From positions 1,116,001-1,180,000 of the forward strand of contig CAWFNX010000005.1 in assembly GCA_963817335.1 (NCBI GenBank): DNA of 64,000 bases. Direction: 5' to 3'. The first letter of the stretch is position 1, and each line of letters begins with the position of its first letter. Position numbers and translations under genes: made by a program. The notes under the pieces are model-generated. The model was not told the DNA's origin, did no database searches, and saw only the letters and a list, made by a program, of their open reading frames with translations. The DNA is from AV40 sp963817335 (GTDB taxonomy: Bacteria; Verrucomicrobiota; Verrucomicrobiia; Chthoniobacterales; UBA10450). Shown one piece after another: positions 14,354-23,058 of the stretch.

Positions 14354-17101
14354 ATGCGCGCAACACTCGGAGCTCGAGCCAATCTGGAGCTGATCGACCA
14401 GAATTATCAGCGCTGGCAAGAGGATCCGGCGTCGGTCGATCCGAGCTGGGCCGCGTTTTTCGAAGGTTTTGAGCTCGGAAATTTGCCCCAGAAAAACGGT
14501 GCGACGGCGGCGGGGCCGCGCGCGGTCACGCGGGAAAGTCCGTTGCAAACGCGGATCGACGGCCTGGTTTACGCCTATCGCACTCTTGGGCATACCATCG
14601 CGCGGATAAATCCGCTGGCCGAGAAGCGCCCCGAGAACTCGCTCCTCTCGCTGCGCGAATTGGGTTTCAGCGAAAAAGACCTAGATCTCCGCGTCTCTTC
14701 AAAATTCTTCGCCGACGGTCAGGAAATGACCCTGCGCGAGATGATCGCGCGTCTCACGAAAATCTACGCCGACACGATCGGTGCCGAGTTCATGCACATT
14801 CAGAACACGCGGATCCGGAACTGGGTGCTGCATCGGTTGGAAACCCGCCCAAACAGACATGACACACCGCGCCAGGTAAAAATCGCGTTGCTTCGCGCGT
14901 TAATGGAGGCGGAGTCGTTCGAGGGATTTCTGCACTCCCGTTACGTCGGACAAAAACGGTTCTCACTTCAGGGCGCCGAATCCTTGATGGTCATCCTCGA
15001 TTCCATCCTTCATAAATGTCCGCCGGCCGGCGTGGAAGAAATTTGCATGGGTATGGCCCATCGGGGCCGCTTGAATATCCTGGCCAATTTTCTGAAGAAA
15101 TCGCTCCGCGTCGTTTTCACCGAGTTCAGCGAGAACTACGTTCCGGAATCGGTCTCCGGCGACGGCGATGTAAAATATCACCTGGGTTATCGCACCATTC
15201 GAAAACTTGGGTCGGGCGCGAAAATCGAGATTCGCCTGTCCGCGAATCCGAGTCATCTCGAAGCCGTCGACCCGATTGTTGAAGGAACGGCTCGCGCGCG
15301 ACAACGGCAACGCAACGATACCGAACATCGCCGAAAGGTTTTGCCGCTCCTGATTCATGGCGACGCCGCATTCGCCGGGCAGGGGATCGTTGCCGAAACC
15401 CTGAACATGTCGCAGCTCCACGGTTACGGGACCGGCGGAACGATCCACGTCGTGGTGAACAATCAAATCGGTTTCACCACCCTTCCGGAAGATGCGCGCT
15501 CATCGATGTACGCGACCGACGTCGCCAAGATGATCGAAGCGCCGATTTTTCATGTGAACGGCGACGATCCACTGGCCTGCATGCAAGTGAGCCAGCTCGC
15601 CCTCGATTTTCGTCAGGAATTTGGCCGCGACGTGGTGATCGACATGTATTGCTACCGCCGTTACGGCCACAACGAAGGCGACGAACCTGCCTTCACCCAG
15701 CCGGATCTCTACGCCAAGATCGACAAGCATCCATCGGCAGCGAAATCTTATAAGGCCGAACTGCTGGAATCGGGAACGTTGAGCGAAGATGACGCGGCTT
15801 CACTGGAGACGGAGATGACCCTGCGTTTGGAGATGGCGCTCGATACCGTCAAGTCGCTCGAAAAGGAAAAGACCGGCAACCAAGCCCAGTTTAAGGAAGC
15901 AGCGGCGGTTTTTCAGCCTGAGTATAAGAGTTCCGCGGTTGCGACTGCGATCAGCGAGCAGGAACTCAAAACCATTGTCGATGCGCTCACCCGTGTGCCG
16001 GACGATTTTAATGTTCAACCGAAAATAAAACGAATCGTGCTTGAGCATCGTCGGAAAGTTTTCGAAAACGGCGGACCGTACGAATGGCATTACGCCGAGC
16101 TTTTGGCGTTTGGTTCGCTGTTGTTGGACGGAACGCCCGTCCGGTTGTCAGGCCAGGACAGCGCGCGCGGAACTTTCAGCACCCGGCACGCAATTCTTTA
16201 CGACGCGAAAACCGGCGCGCCTTATGTGCCGTTGATGCACTTGGGTCAAAAGCAATCGCGCATCTGCATTTACAATAGTTTGCTGTCCGAAGCCGCGGTG
16301 CTCGGGTTCGATTACGGATATTCGCTCGATTATCCGACCATGCTTTGTCTGTGGGAAGCGCAGTTCGGCGATTTCTCCAACGGTGCCCAAACAATCATCG
16401 ACCAGTTTATCGCTTCCGCGGAATCGAAATGGCAACGCCCGAGCGGGATCGTCTTGCTGTTGCCCCACGGCTACGAAGGGCAGGGGCCGGAACATTCCAG
16501 CGGGCGTCTCGAACGTTTCCTTCAACTTTGCGCCGAGGAAAACATGCAGGTCTGCAATCTGACAACTGCCGCGCAATATTTCCACGTTTTGCGGCGCCAG
16601 ATGAAACGCGATTTCATCAAGCCGCTCATTATCATGACGCCGAAAAGTTTGCTGCGAGCGGAATTCGCATCATCGGGGGCGGAGGATTTTACTAAAGGGA
16701 GGTTCGAGGAAATTCTCGGATCGCCGGGAGTGGGACCGGCGAACAAGATGAAGCGCGTCATCCTTTGTTCGGGAAAAATCTATTACGACCTGCTCAATTA
16801 CCGAGCCGACAAGAAGATCGACAACGCTGCGATCATTCGGGTCGAGCAGCTTTATCCGCTCCACGAAAAGAAATTGAAATCGATGGTCGGTGCGTTTCCA
16901 AAGACGTCGCAGATCGTCTGGTGTCAGGAAGAACCCGAAAATATGGGCGCATGGACCTTCATGGAACCACGCCTGCGAAAAATGTTCGAACGCGAGATCG
17001 CTTACGCCGGACGGGATGCCAGCGCCAGTCCGGCGGTCGGTTCGCTAGCGCTCCACAAGCGCGAGCAAGCCTGCGTCGTTAAAGACGCGTTTTCGGTTTG
17101 A
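14354..17101 (+). CDS. sucA: 2-oxoglutarate dehydrogenase E1 component
   Basis: This 915-residue thiamine-diphosphate-dependent decarboxylase is E1 of the 2-oxoglutarate dehydrogenase complex (TCA cycle). The N-terminal block LELIDQNYQRWQEDPASVDP supports the start at 14354. Earlier in-frame codons run through a palindromic element. Other family marks are MGMAHRGRLNILANFLKK, HGDAAFAGQGIVAETLNMS near residue 336, GTIHVVVNNQIGFTT, and CYRRYGHNEGDEPAFTQP. C-terminal marks are LLLPHGYEGQGPEHSSGRLER and EEPENMGAW. Length is normal. sucB follows 48 bases later. Confidence 0.97.
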   Translation: MRATLGARANLELIDQNYQRWQEDPASVDPSWAAFFEGFELGNLPQKNGATAAGPRAVTRESPLQTRIDGLVYAYRTLGHTIARINPLAEKRPENSLLSLRELGFSEKDLDLRVSSKFFADGQEMTLREMIARLTKIYADTIGAEFMHIQNTRIRNWVLHRLETRPNRHDTPRQVKIALLRALMEAESFEGFLHSRYVGQKRFSLQGAESLMVILDSILHKCPPAGVEEICMGMAHRGRLNILANFLKKSLRVVFTEFSENYVPESVSGDGDVKYHLGYRTIRKLGSGAKIEIRLSANPSHLEAVDPIVEGTARARQRQRNDTEHRRKVLPLLIHGDAAFAGQGIVAETLNMSQLHGYGTGGTIHVVVNNQIGFTTLPEDARSSMYATDVAKMIEAPIFHVNGDDPLACMQVSQLALDFRQEFGRDVVIDMYCYRRYGHNEGDEPAFTQPDLYAKIDKHPSAAKSYKAELLESGTLSEDDAASLETEMTLRLEMALDTVKSLEKEKTGNQAQFKEAAAVFQPEYKSSAVATAISEQELKTIVDALTRVPDDFNVQPKIKRIVLEHRRKVFENGGPYEWHYAELLAFGSLLLDGTPVRLSGQDSARGTFSTRHAILYDAKTGAPYVPLMHLGQKQSRICIYNSLLSEAAVLGFDYGYSLDYPTMLCLWEAQFGDFSNGAQTIIDQFIASAESKWQRPSGIVLLLPHGYEGQGPEHSSGRLERFLQLCAEENMQVCNLTTAAQYFHVLRRQMKRDFIKPLIIMTPKSLLRAEFASSGAEDFTKGRFEEILGSPGVGPANKMKRVILCSGKIYYDLLNYRADKKIDNAAIIRVEQLYPLHEKKLKSMVGAFPKTSQIVWCQEEPENMGAWTFMEPRLRKMFEREIAYAGRDASASPAVGSLALHKREQACVVKDAFSV

Positions 17102-17149
17102 AGATAGTTTGATTCGACCGGGCCTTTTTTCTGCGCTTAGTTAGGCGCG

Positions 17150-18394
17150 GTGAGCGTTGAAGTAAAAATTCCAGCAGTCGGAGAATCGATTTCCAGCGGA
17201 GTCGTTTCGGTCTGGCACAAGAAATCCGGCGATTTCGTGAATTCCGGCGACGCGTTGTTCACTTTGGAAACGGACAAGGTTTCCACGGAAATCTCGGCTG
17301 AGACGTCCGGCGTGCTCGATACCATGGTTCCTGAAGGTCAGGAAGTGAAAATCGGCGAAGTCGTAGCGACGATTGATGATTCCAAGAAGCCGCCGGCAGC
17401 TGCACCTGCCGAAAAGAAAAAACCTGTAGGGGACGCTGCCAGCATCCCTGGGAAGCCAACGGCTTCCCCTACAAGAGAAAAATCCACGGATGGCGAGACG
17501 CTTTCTCCAGCGGTGCGGCGGATTGTCGACGAAGAAGATCTCGATCCTGCAAAAATTTCCGGGACCGGCAAAGGCGGCCGTTTAACTAAGGCCGACGTTA
17601 TGGCGGCTGCCGAAAATCGCGGATCTGTAGGAGACGCTGTTAGCGTCTCAGGGAAGCAAGCTGCTTCCCCTACAGGAGATCGCCAATCAGCTGACGGTCG
17701 CGTTACTCGAAAAAAAATGTCGCCGTTGCGTCGAAAAATTGCGGCGCAGCTGGTGATGGCCCAGCACACCGCCGCAATTCTGACTACGTTCAACGAATGC
17801 GATATGAGCGCGGTTCAAAAATTGCGCGCGGATTCGCAGGACGCTTTCACGAAAAAGAACGGCGTTAAGCTGGGCTTCATGTCGTTTTTTATCAAAGCGA
17901 GTGTCGAAGCGCTTAAAACCGTGCCGGCAGTAAACGGGCGAATCGAAGACGAAGATATCATCCAGAACAATTTCTATGACATCGGCGTCGCGGTTGGGAC
18001 GGATCGGGGCCTGGTGGTTCCCATTGTTCGCGGCGCGGACAAGAAATCGTTCGCCGATTTGGAACGGGAAATTGGGGATTTCGCAACCCGGGCGCGCGAC
18101 GGGAAATTGACCTTCGACGATTTAACTGGCGGCACGTTCACCGTCTCCAACGGCGGCGTTTACGGTTCGTTGGTTAGCACGCCGATCCTGAATTTCCCGC
18201 AAAGCGGAATCCTCGGGATGCACAAGATCATGCCTCGACCGGTAGCGATCGATGGGAAGGTCGAAATTCGTCCCATGATGTATCTCGCGCTCAGTTACGA
18301 TCACCGGCTGATCGACGGCAAAGAAGCGGTGACGTTTCTGATAAAAGTGAAAGAATGCATTGAGGATCCGAAAAAGTTGCCGCTCGATTTTTAA
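17150..18394 (+). CDS. sucB: Dihydrolipoyllysine succinyltransferase (2-OGDH E2)
   Basis: This 414-residue E2 core enzyme starts at GTG. Domain order: lipoyl domain (residues 1-75, lipoylated Lys43 in ETDKVSTEI), linker, E3-binding domain (about 118-152, LSPAVRRIVDEEDLDPAKI), linker, then the catalytic CoA-acyltransferase domain with active-site SYDHRLIDG (His385, Asp389). Both linkers contain a translated 51-bp palindrome. Residues 93-108 read VGDAASIPGKPTASPT and residues 160-175 read VGDAVSVSGKQAASPT. These insertions spare every folded domain. The enzyme should be functional. Confidence 0.96.
   Translation: MSVEVKIPAVGESISSGVVSVWHKKSGDFVNSGDALFTLETDKVSTEISAETSGVLDTMVPEGQEVKIGEVVATIDDSKKPPAAAPAEKKKPVGDAASIPGKPTASPTREKSTDGETLSPAVRRIVDEEDLDPAKISGTGKGGRLTKADVMAAAENRGSVGDAVSVSGKQAASPTGDRQSADGRVTRKKMSPLRRKIAAQLVMAQHTAAILTTFNECDMSAVQKLRADSQDAFTKKNGVKLGFMSFFIKASVEALKTVPAVNGRIEDEDIIQNNFYDIGVAVGTDRGLVVPIVRGADKKSFADLEREIGDFATRARDGKLTFDDLTGGTFTVSNGGVYGSLVSTPILNFPQSGILGMHKIMPRPVAIDGKVEIRPMMYLALSYDHRLIDGKEAVTFLIKVKECIEDPKKLPLDF
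17424..17474. repeat. In-frame 51-bp palindromic element C1 in sucB
   Basis: Outer arms are CTGTAGGGG and CCCCTACAA, with inner hairpins GCTGCCAGC-like and GAAGCC/GGCTTC. Its length of 51 is divisible by three. It is read in the frame that avoids the TAG of its own end, giving VGDAASIPGKPTASPT. It lies in the linker between the lipoyl and E3-binding domains. Confidence 0.9.
17625..17675. repeat. In-frame 51-bp palindromic element C2 in sucB
   Basis: Arms are CTGTAGGAG and CCCCTACAG, with hairpins GACGCT-GTT-AGCGTC and GAAGCA-AGC-TGCTTC. It has the same length, orientation and reading frame as C1, encoding VGDAVSVSGKQAASPT. It lies in the linker between the E3-binding and catalytic domains. 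Confidence 0.92.
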
Positions 18395-18405
18395 TTTTTT
18401 GCCAA

Positions 18406-18437
18406 TGTCATGTTGAGCGAAGCGAAACATCTCTGAC
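18406..18437. repeat. Left inverted repeat of the GIY-YIG cassette
   Basis: This 32-bp repeat begins TGTCATGTTGAGCGAAGCG. It matches the reverse complement of 18786-18817 at 27 of 32 positions. It lies 11 bases after the sucB stop and 12 bases before the GIY-YIG start. Confidence 0.9.
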
Positions 18438-18449
18438 TTTTTCAGTAGA

Positions 18450-18815
18450 ATGCGCGATCACGACTACTGGGTGTACATTCTCACCAACAAACATCGCACA
18501 GCGCTGTATATCGGAATGACAAACGACTTAGAGCTTCGATTGTGGGAACACAAGTGGGGAGAAACGAAGGGCTTCAGTAAGCGCTATCATTTAAACCGGC
18601 TGGTTTGGTTTGAGCATTTCCGCGAAGTGAGTGACGCCATCGCATGTGAGAAGCGCCTGAAAGGTTGGCTGCGGCGTCGGAAAATTGAGTTGATCGAAAA
18701 AACAAATCCGCATTGGCTGGATCTGAGCGCGGATTGGGAAGAACAATTAAAGCCTAACAATTGGCCGTGGAATACGGAAGAGATGGTCAGAGATTCTTCG
18801 CTCCGCTCAGAATGA
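18450..18815 (+). CDS. GIY-YIG nuclease-domain protein
   Basis: This 121-residue single-domain protein is of the UPF0213/YhbQ-like GIY-YIG type. The motif is split as WVYILTN and LYIGMTNDLELRLWEHK (conserved Arg30), followed by HLNRLVWFEHF and an ACEKRLKGW block with an acidic residue. The superfamily cuts DNA in homing, repair and mobile-element contexts, but this small subfamily has no settled role. The gene is bounded by 32-bp inverted repeats. Its last codons (VRDSSLRSE) and stop are read from the right repeat. It separates sucB from lpdA, as expected of an inserted cassette. Confidence 0.9.
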   Translation: MRDHDYWVYILTNKHRTALYIGMTNDLELRLWEHKWGETKGFSKRYHLNRLVWFEHFREVSDAIACEKRLKGWLRRRKIELIEKTNPHWLDLSADWEEQLKPNNWPWNTEEMVRDSSLRSE

Positions 18816-18817
18816 CA
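18786..18817. repeat. Right inverted repeat of the GIY-YIG cassette
   Basis: This 32-bp partner of 18406-18437 includes CTTCGCTCCGCTCAGAATGA. The GIY-YIG stop codon (18813-18815) lies inside it, and lpdA starts 11 bases downstream. Confidence 0.9.
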
Positions 18818-18828
18818 GCTTAATAAAC

Positions 18829-20235
18829 ATGGAAAAATTTGACGTCGTTATCATTGGTTCCGGTCCCGGCGGTTATGTCGCAGCGATTCGTGCGGGCCAG
18901 CTTGGTTTAAAAACCGCCATTGTCGAAAAAGACAAGGAACTTGGCGGCACTTGCCTGAACATCGGCTGCATTCCTAGCAAAGCGTTGCTGACTTCGAGCG
19001 ATCACTTCGTGTTCGCAAAAAAGGAAGCGGTCAAGCACGGCATCATGATCGAGAACGCGACAGTCGATCTTAACAAGATGCAGCAACGCAAAGACAAGGT
19101 TGTGCGAACGATGACCGGCGGCGTGCGTGCCCTGATGAAAACGAACAAAGTGACGACGTTCGAAGGCCTCGGCACGATCACCGCGCCGGGAAAAGTTTCC
19201 GTCAAAGGATCGGATGGCAACACCCAGGAGATCGAAACAAAAAACATCATCATCGCGACCGGGAGCGTGCCGGTAGAATTGCCCTTCGCGAAGTTTGATG
19301 GCAAAACGATTGTCAGCAGCACAGAAGCTCTGTGTTTCACCGAGCCGCCAAAGAAGTTTCTGGTGATCGGCGCTGGCGCGATCGGGCTGGAGCTTGGGTC
19401 GGTTTGGAGCCGGCTCGGTTCGGAAGTGACGATTTTGGAATTTTTACCGCGAATCGCCGTCGGCTTCGATTTGGAATTGTCGAATCTGCTGCAACGCGCG
19501 CTGACCGCGCAAGGGATCACGTTTCATCTCGAAGCTAAGGTCAGCGCCATTGAAGTGAACAATGGCCGCGCGACGGCAACGGCGACGAAGGGCAGCGAAG
19601 AACTGAAATTTGAGGCTGACAAAGTGCTGGTGTCGGTCGGCCGCAAACCGTTCAGCGAAGGACTTGGCGCAGAAAAAGTCGGAGTTGAACTCGACGACAA
19701 AAGACGAATCAAGGTCGACAAACATTATAAGACCAAAGTCGATGGCATTTATGCGATCGGCGACGTGATCGCGGGACCAATGCTGGCGCACAAGGCAGAG
19801 GACGAGGGGATCGCCTGCGTGGAGGGAATCGCCAGAAAAGACGGTCATATTAATTATGATGCGATCGCCGGAATCATTTACACGAATCCGGAGCTGGCCG
19901 GTGTCGGTTTGACTGAAGAGCAGGCGAAAGAGAAGGGGATCGAATATCGCGTCGGTAAGTTTCCATTTCGGGCCAACGGGCGCGCGGTGGCGAACGAGGA
20001 GCTAGAAGGAATGGTAAAGTTCATTGCCGACGCGAAGACCGACCGCATCTTGGGTGCGCACATTTTGCAACATGCGGCGTCGGAGTTGATCGCCGAAGCA
20101 GTTTCAGTGATCGAGTTTGGAGGCAGCTCCGAAGACATCGGGCGGACCACTCATGCGCATCCGACCTTAAGCGAAGCGGTGAAAGAAGCGGCGTTGAACG
20201 TTGAAAAACGCGCGCTGCATATTCTCAATCGCTGA
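18829..20235 (+). CDS. lpdA: Dihydrolipoyl dehydrogenase (E3)
   Basis: This 468-residue FAD-dependent disulfide oxidoreductase reoxidises the lipoyl groups of E2 and passes electrons to NAD+. It has FAD-binding GSGPGGYVAAIRAGQ (residues 10-24), a redox disulfide Cys42/Cys47 in GGTCLNIGCIPSKALL, an NAD-binding GAGAIGLELGSVW, and AIGDVIAGPMLAHKAEDEG. At the C-terminus is the catalytic His-Glu dyad, HAHPTLSEA. Length is normal. It belongs with sucA-sucB, but the GIY-YIG cassette lies directly upstream. Its 3' end overlaps the convergent MFS gene by 11 bases. Confidence 0.97.
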   Translation: MEKFDVVIIGSGPGGYVAAIRAGQLGLKTAIVEKDKELGGTCLNIGCIPSKALLTSSDHFVFAKKEAVKHGIMIENATVDLNKMQQRKDKVVRTMTGGVRALMKTNKVTTFEGLGTITAPGKVSVKGSDGNTQEIETKNIIIATGSVPVELPFAKFDGKTIVSSTEALCFTEPPKKFLVIGAGAIGLELGSVWSRLGSEVTILEFLPRIAVGFDLELSNLLQRALTAQGITFHLEAKVSAIEVNNGRATATATKGSEELKFEADKVLVSVGRKPFSEGLGAEKVGVELDDKRRIKVDKHYKTKVDGIYAIGDVIAGPMLAHKAEDEGIACVEGIARKDGHINYDAIAGIIYTNPELAGVGLTEEQAKEKGIEYRVGKFPFRANGRAVANEELEGMVKFIADAKTDRILGAHILQHAASELIAEAVSVIEFGGSSEDIGRTTHAHPTLSEAVKEAALNVEKRALHILNR

Positions 20236-21523
20236 CTCGAACAAGCGCGGCTTCGCGACGGCGAATCCCAACCAGCGCGACCGCGCCTGAAATCGCGCAA
20301 ACAATCCCGCCCAGCGCGAGGGCGATCGGGGTCCCGAACCAATTCGCAACGGCGCCGGCTTCAAGACTACCGAGTGGGATCATAGCACCGAAAACCAGCG
20401 ACCAAACGCCCATGACGCGGCCGCGCATGTCGTCGGCGACGATGGTTTGCAGCACCGTGTTGGTGGTTGAGAAAAACAAAAGCATTCCAAATCCAGCCAC
20501 GAAAAGAAATCCGAGCGCGACATAAAAATTTCGCGCGAATGAAAACGCGAGCAGCGCCGCGGAGAATATCCACACGCCGCCAAGGGCAAGTTTTCGCGGT
20601 GCAACTCGGTGACCGAATGTTGCGACGAATAGCGCGCCGATTAATGCTCCGGTCCCGCTGGCGGACATTAGGATCCCGAATCCGTCCGCTCCGCGCCCGA
20701 GCACATCGCGGGCGAATGCCGGCATCACGACCATGTACGACCAGCCAAAAACTCCGACAGCCAGAAACAACAACAGAATCGTGCGGACCCGCGGATGTTG
20801 GAACGAGTAGACGATGCCGTTCCAGGCGTGTTCGGCCGGCGAGACAATGGCGGCCTTTCGCTCAAATGCCGGCAGTCTCATCATTAACAATCCGGCGATC
20901 ACAGCGACAAAGCTTAACGCGTTAATGAGAAAACAAGTCGCAACCCCAACAGCTCCGATCATCAATCCCGCGAGCGACGGACCTATAACGCGGGCGCCGT
21001 TGACGACCGAGCTATTGAGCGAAATCGCATTGAGCAAATCCTCGCGACTGGTCATTTCAACGGTGAAGGCTTGTCGCGCAGGCATATCGAATCCCATCGC
21101 CACGCCGTTGAGCGCGGCGATGATCACGATAAAAGTCGCGTTGGCGAATCCGGCCCAAATTCCAACCGCGAGCAAAAACGCGCAGATCATTTGCGCGGTT
21201 TGAGTTGCGACCAGGATGGAACGTTTTGGATAAAGGTCCGCCAGCGATCCGCCCCAGGTGGCAAACAACATCATCGGGGCGGAGCCGACGGCAGCGACTG
21301 CGCCGAGCAGGAATTTTGAATTCGTGATCTCGTAGACGAACCAGCTCATGGCGGTTTGCTGCATCCAGGTGCCAATGAGCGAAACCAACTGGCCCCAAAA
21401 AAATAGGCGATAATTCCGATATCGAAGCGCGCGGAAGGTGTGCCGCCAACTCACTCCCCCGACTGGCAAACGTCGCGGGCGACCGCTGATATCCTCCGGA
21501 ACGTGGGCGGTTTCAGTACCCAT
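20225..21523 (-). CDS. MFS transporter (MFS_3 / enterobactin-exporter-like)
   Basis: This 432-residue protein has about twelve hydrophobic helices. Family features are FRALRYRNYRLFFWGQLVSLIGTWMQ at the N-terminus, then GGSLADLYPKRSILVATQ (loop 2-3 motif) and the MRGRVMGVWSLVF region. These fit the MFS_3 group, which exports siderophores, drugs or other small molecules. The substrate is unknown and no biosynthetic genes are adjacent. It converges on lpdA and is divergent from recO. Confidence 0.85.
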   Translation of the reverse strand: MGTETAHVPEDISGRPRRLPVGGVSWRHTFRALRYRNYRLFFWGQLVSLIGTWMQQTAMSWFVYEITNSKFLLGAVAAVGSAPMMLFATWGGSLADLYPKRSILVATQTAQMICAFLLAVGIWAGFANATFIVIIAALNGVAMGFDMPARQAFTVEMTSREDLLNAISLNSSVVNGARVIGPSLAGLMIGAVGVATCFLINALSFVAVIAGLLMMRLPAFERKAAIVSPAEHAWNGIVYSFQHPRVRTILLLFLAVGVFGWSYMVVMPAFARDVLGRGADGFGILMSASGTGALIGALFVATFGHRVAPRKLALGGVWIFSAALLAFSFARNFYVALGFLFVAGFGMLLFFSTTNTVLQTIVADDMRGRVMGVWSLVFGAMIPLGSLEAGAVANWFGTPIALALGGIVCAISGAVALVGIRRREAALVRVSD

Positions 21524-21642
21524 TTTTCTACTCTAGCGAAGGATTCGCGCGCTGCTTCCACTAAGAACGGATCATCGGAGCGACGTTCGGCAAGCGACGA
21601 GCGCGCCCTACAATTGCGCGAATCGCGTGCTAGATTTTTGCC

Positions 21643-22227
21643 GTGCAGACCACGGCGGCGGTTCTTCTTCGCAAACGCAAATTTAGCGATACCAGCCTGA
21701 TCGTTTCGTGGTGCACAGAGTCGTTAGGCTGCATTCAAACAGTTGCCAAAGGCGCGCGTCGCGCCAAAACGCCCTTTGCGGGCAAGCTCGATCTCTTTTT
21801 CGAAGCGGAAATCTCGCTGGTACCGAGTCGCAAATCCACTCTGCATACTCTCACTGAAGTTGTTCTCAGAAATCCATTCTCGGGGATCCGCGAAAATTAT
21901 CTCCGGACCCAGGCCGCGGCTTATTTCGTCGAGCTGATCGAGATTTGTACCGAGCGCGATCATCATGAGCCGGAGTTGTACTCTCTTCTGCGCCGCGCAT
22001 TTGGTTATCTCGACAAGAACGATCCGAATTTGCGGGCGATTTCACACTTCGAGACCGAGCTGGCCCGGATCGCCGGCGTGCATTCTGAGGCTGTAGGTCA
22101 AAAAAAGCACGCGGCTGACCCTGCATTCGCTCTCGGTAATCTGTTTGGAAAGTTACCGCTGTCACGCCCGTCGCTCTTGAAAAGGCTTGCATCTGAGGCG
22201 AAAAGCAAAGCCAAGGAGATAACATGA
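21643..22227 (+). CDS. recO: DNA repair protein RecO, short form
   Basis: This 194-residue RecO starts at GTG. It has the N-terminal OB fold (TAAVLLRKRKFSDTSLIVSWCTESLG, then GARRAKTPFAGKLDLFFEAEIS) and a helical C-terminal domain (YLRTQAAAYFVELIE ... FETELARIAGV). RecO helps load RecA at gaps by displacing SSB. It is shorter than typical (about 240) and lacks the CxxC...CxxC zinc motif that usually follows the LAGV segment. Such zinc-less RecO proteins exist. Its stop overlaps the start of yceI (ATGA). Confidence 0.88.
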   Translation: MQTTAAVLLRKRKFSDTSLIVSWCTESLGCIQTVAKGARRAKTPFAGKLDLFFEAEISLVPSRKSTLHTLTEVVLRNPFSGIRENYLRTQAAAYFVELIEICTERDHHEPELYSLLRRAFGYLDKNDPNLRAISHFETELARIAGVHSEAVGQKKHAADPAFALGNLFGKLPLSRPSLLKRLASEAKSKAKEIT

Positions 22228-22802
22228 AAGCCCAAGTAATTGCCGCGGCGATTCTGGCGACGGGTTTGCATTCCCTGGCCGCAGCCAACGACACCTATAA
22301 ATTCGATCAGGCGCGTTCGACGATCGGATTCTCCGTGCACCAATTTCTTGGGACGACCCGGGGGAAGTTCAAGAAGTTCGACGGAAAGATCGAGATTGAT
22401 CGCGAACATCCGGAAAACTCGTCGGTAACGGCTCGAATCGATGTGCGCAGCATCGATACCGAAATCGTGAAGCGGGATAATCATCTCCGGAGCGCGGAAT
22501 TTTTTAATGTCGAAAAATATCCCGAGATTGCGTTCAAAAGCCGCAGCGTGAAACAGACCGGCCCGCAAGCGGGCGACATTGTGGGGGACCTGACGATGCA
22601 CGGGGTCACGAAGAAAATCACATTGCAGGTCAAGTTGTTGACCTCGCCCAGCGATTCGAAACAAACCCGCTGGTCAGTTACATCTGAGCCGCTGAAACGG
22701 AGCGAGTTTAATTTAATGTTCGCTCAGGCTGCGGAAACAATGTCGGGCATCAGCCAGACCGTCTCGGTAAACATCGAAATCGAAGCGACGAGAGCGCCGT
22801 GA
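22224..22802 (+). CDS. YceI family periplasmic protein
   Basis: This 192-residue secreted lipocalin-like protein has signal peptide MKAQVIAAAILATGLHSLAAA, then YKFDQARSTIGFSVHQFLGTT, ENSSVTARIDVRSIDTE, RDNHLRSAEFFNVEKYPEI and VTKKITLQVKL. All are YceI hallmarks. Members bind isoprenoid-like lipids, and the physiological role here is unknown. It overlaps recO by 4 bases, and a small anchored protein follows one base after its stop. Confidence 0.93.
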   Translation: MKAQVIAAAILATGLHSLAAANDTYKFDQARSTIGFSVHQFLGTTRGKFKKFDGKIEIDREHPENSSVTARIDVRSIDTEIVKRDNHLRSAEFFNVEKYPEIAFKSRSVKQTGPQAGDIVGDLTMHGVTKKITLQVKLLTSPSDSKQTRWSVTSEPLKRSEFNLMFAQAAETMSGISQTVSVNIEIEATRAP

Positions 22803-22803
22803 A

Positions 22804-23043
22804 ATGATCGTTCTGGTTCTCACCTGGCTCGGAATCGGTTGTTGGCTGATTTGTTTTTGGTGGATGCATCGGATTTCCTCGCGTCAGGACGCGATGCTGA
22901 AGGAACTGCGCGAGGTGACCAAACGCATCGAACGGATTTCGGAAGCCGAACACGACTTAATCCGCGACGTCCATCCTCAGGTCAGCAAAATCAAAGAGCA
23001 CGTCGAGACCGTGAAGGAGGCGGTCTCGCCGGAGAAATCCTGA
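22804..23043 (+). CDS. Small membrane-anchored coiled-coil protein
   Basis: This 79-residue protein is not recognised. An N-terminal hydrophobic stretch (MIVLVLTWLGIGCWLICFWW) is followed by a charged, heptad-like helix from about residue 24 (LKELREVTKRIERISEAEHD ... VETVKEAV). It is tightly packed between yceI and pxpB on the same strand, which supports it being a real gene. Codon use resembles its neighbours. Confidence 0.65.
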   Translation: MIVLVLTWLGIGCWLICFWWMHRISSRQDAMLKELREVTKRIERISEAEHDLIRDVHPQVSKIKEHVETVKEAVSPEKS

Positions 23044-23058
23044 GTCCGCGATTCTTTC

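Noticed and set aside
17338..17793. Minus-strand frame opposite sucB with VGEAACFPETLTASPT-like stretches
   Set aside because: It is an antisense shadow. The resemblance to the plus-strand inserts arises because the 51-bp elements are palindromic.
18406..18817. Classical insertion sequence
   Set aside because: There is no transposase. The only gene is a GIY-YIG protein, and no clear target-site duplication is seen, so it is reported as a cassette rather than an IS.
21604..21616. CGCCCTACAATTG upstream of recO, identical to the end of the element at 60763-60825
   Set aside because: No partner arm with a convincing outer stem is present. It may be a decayed half-element, but 13 bases is too little to call.
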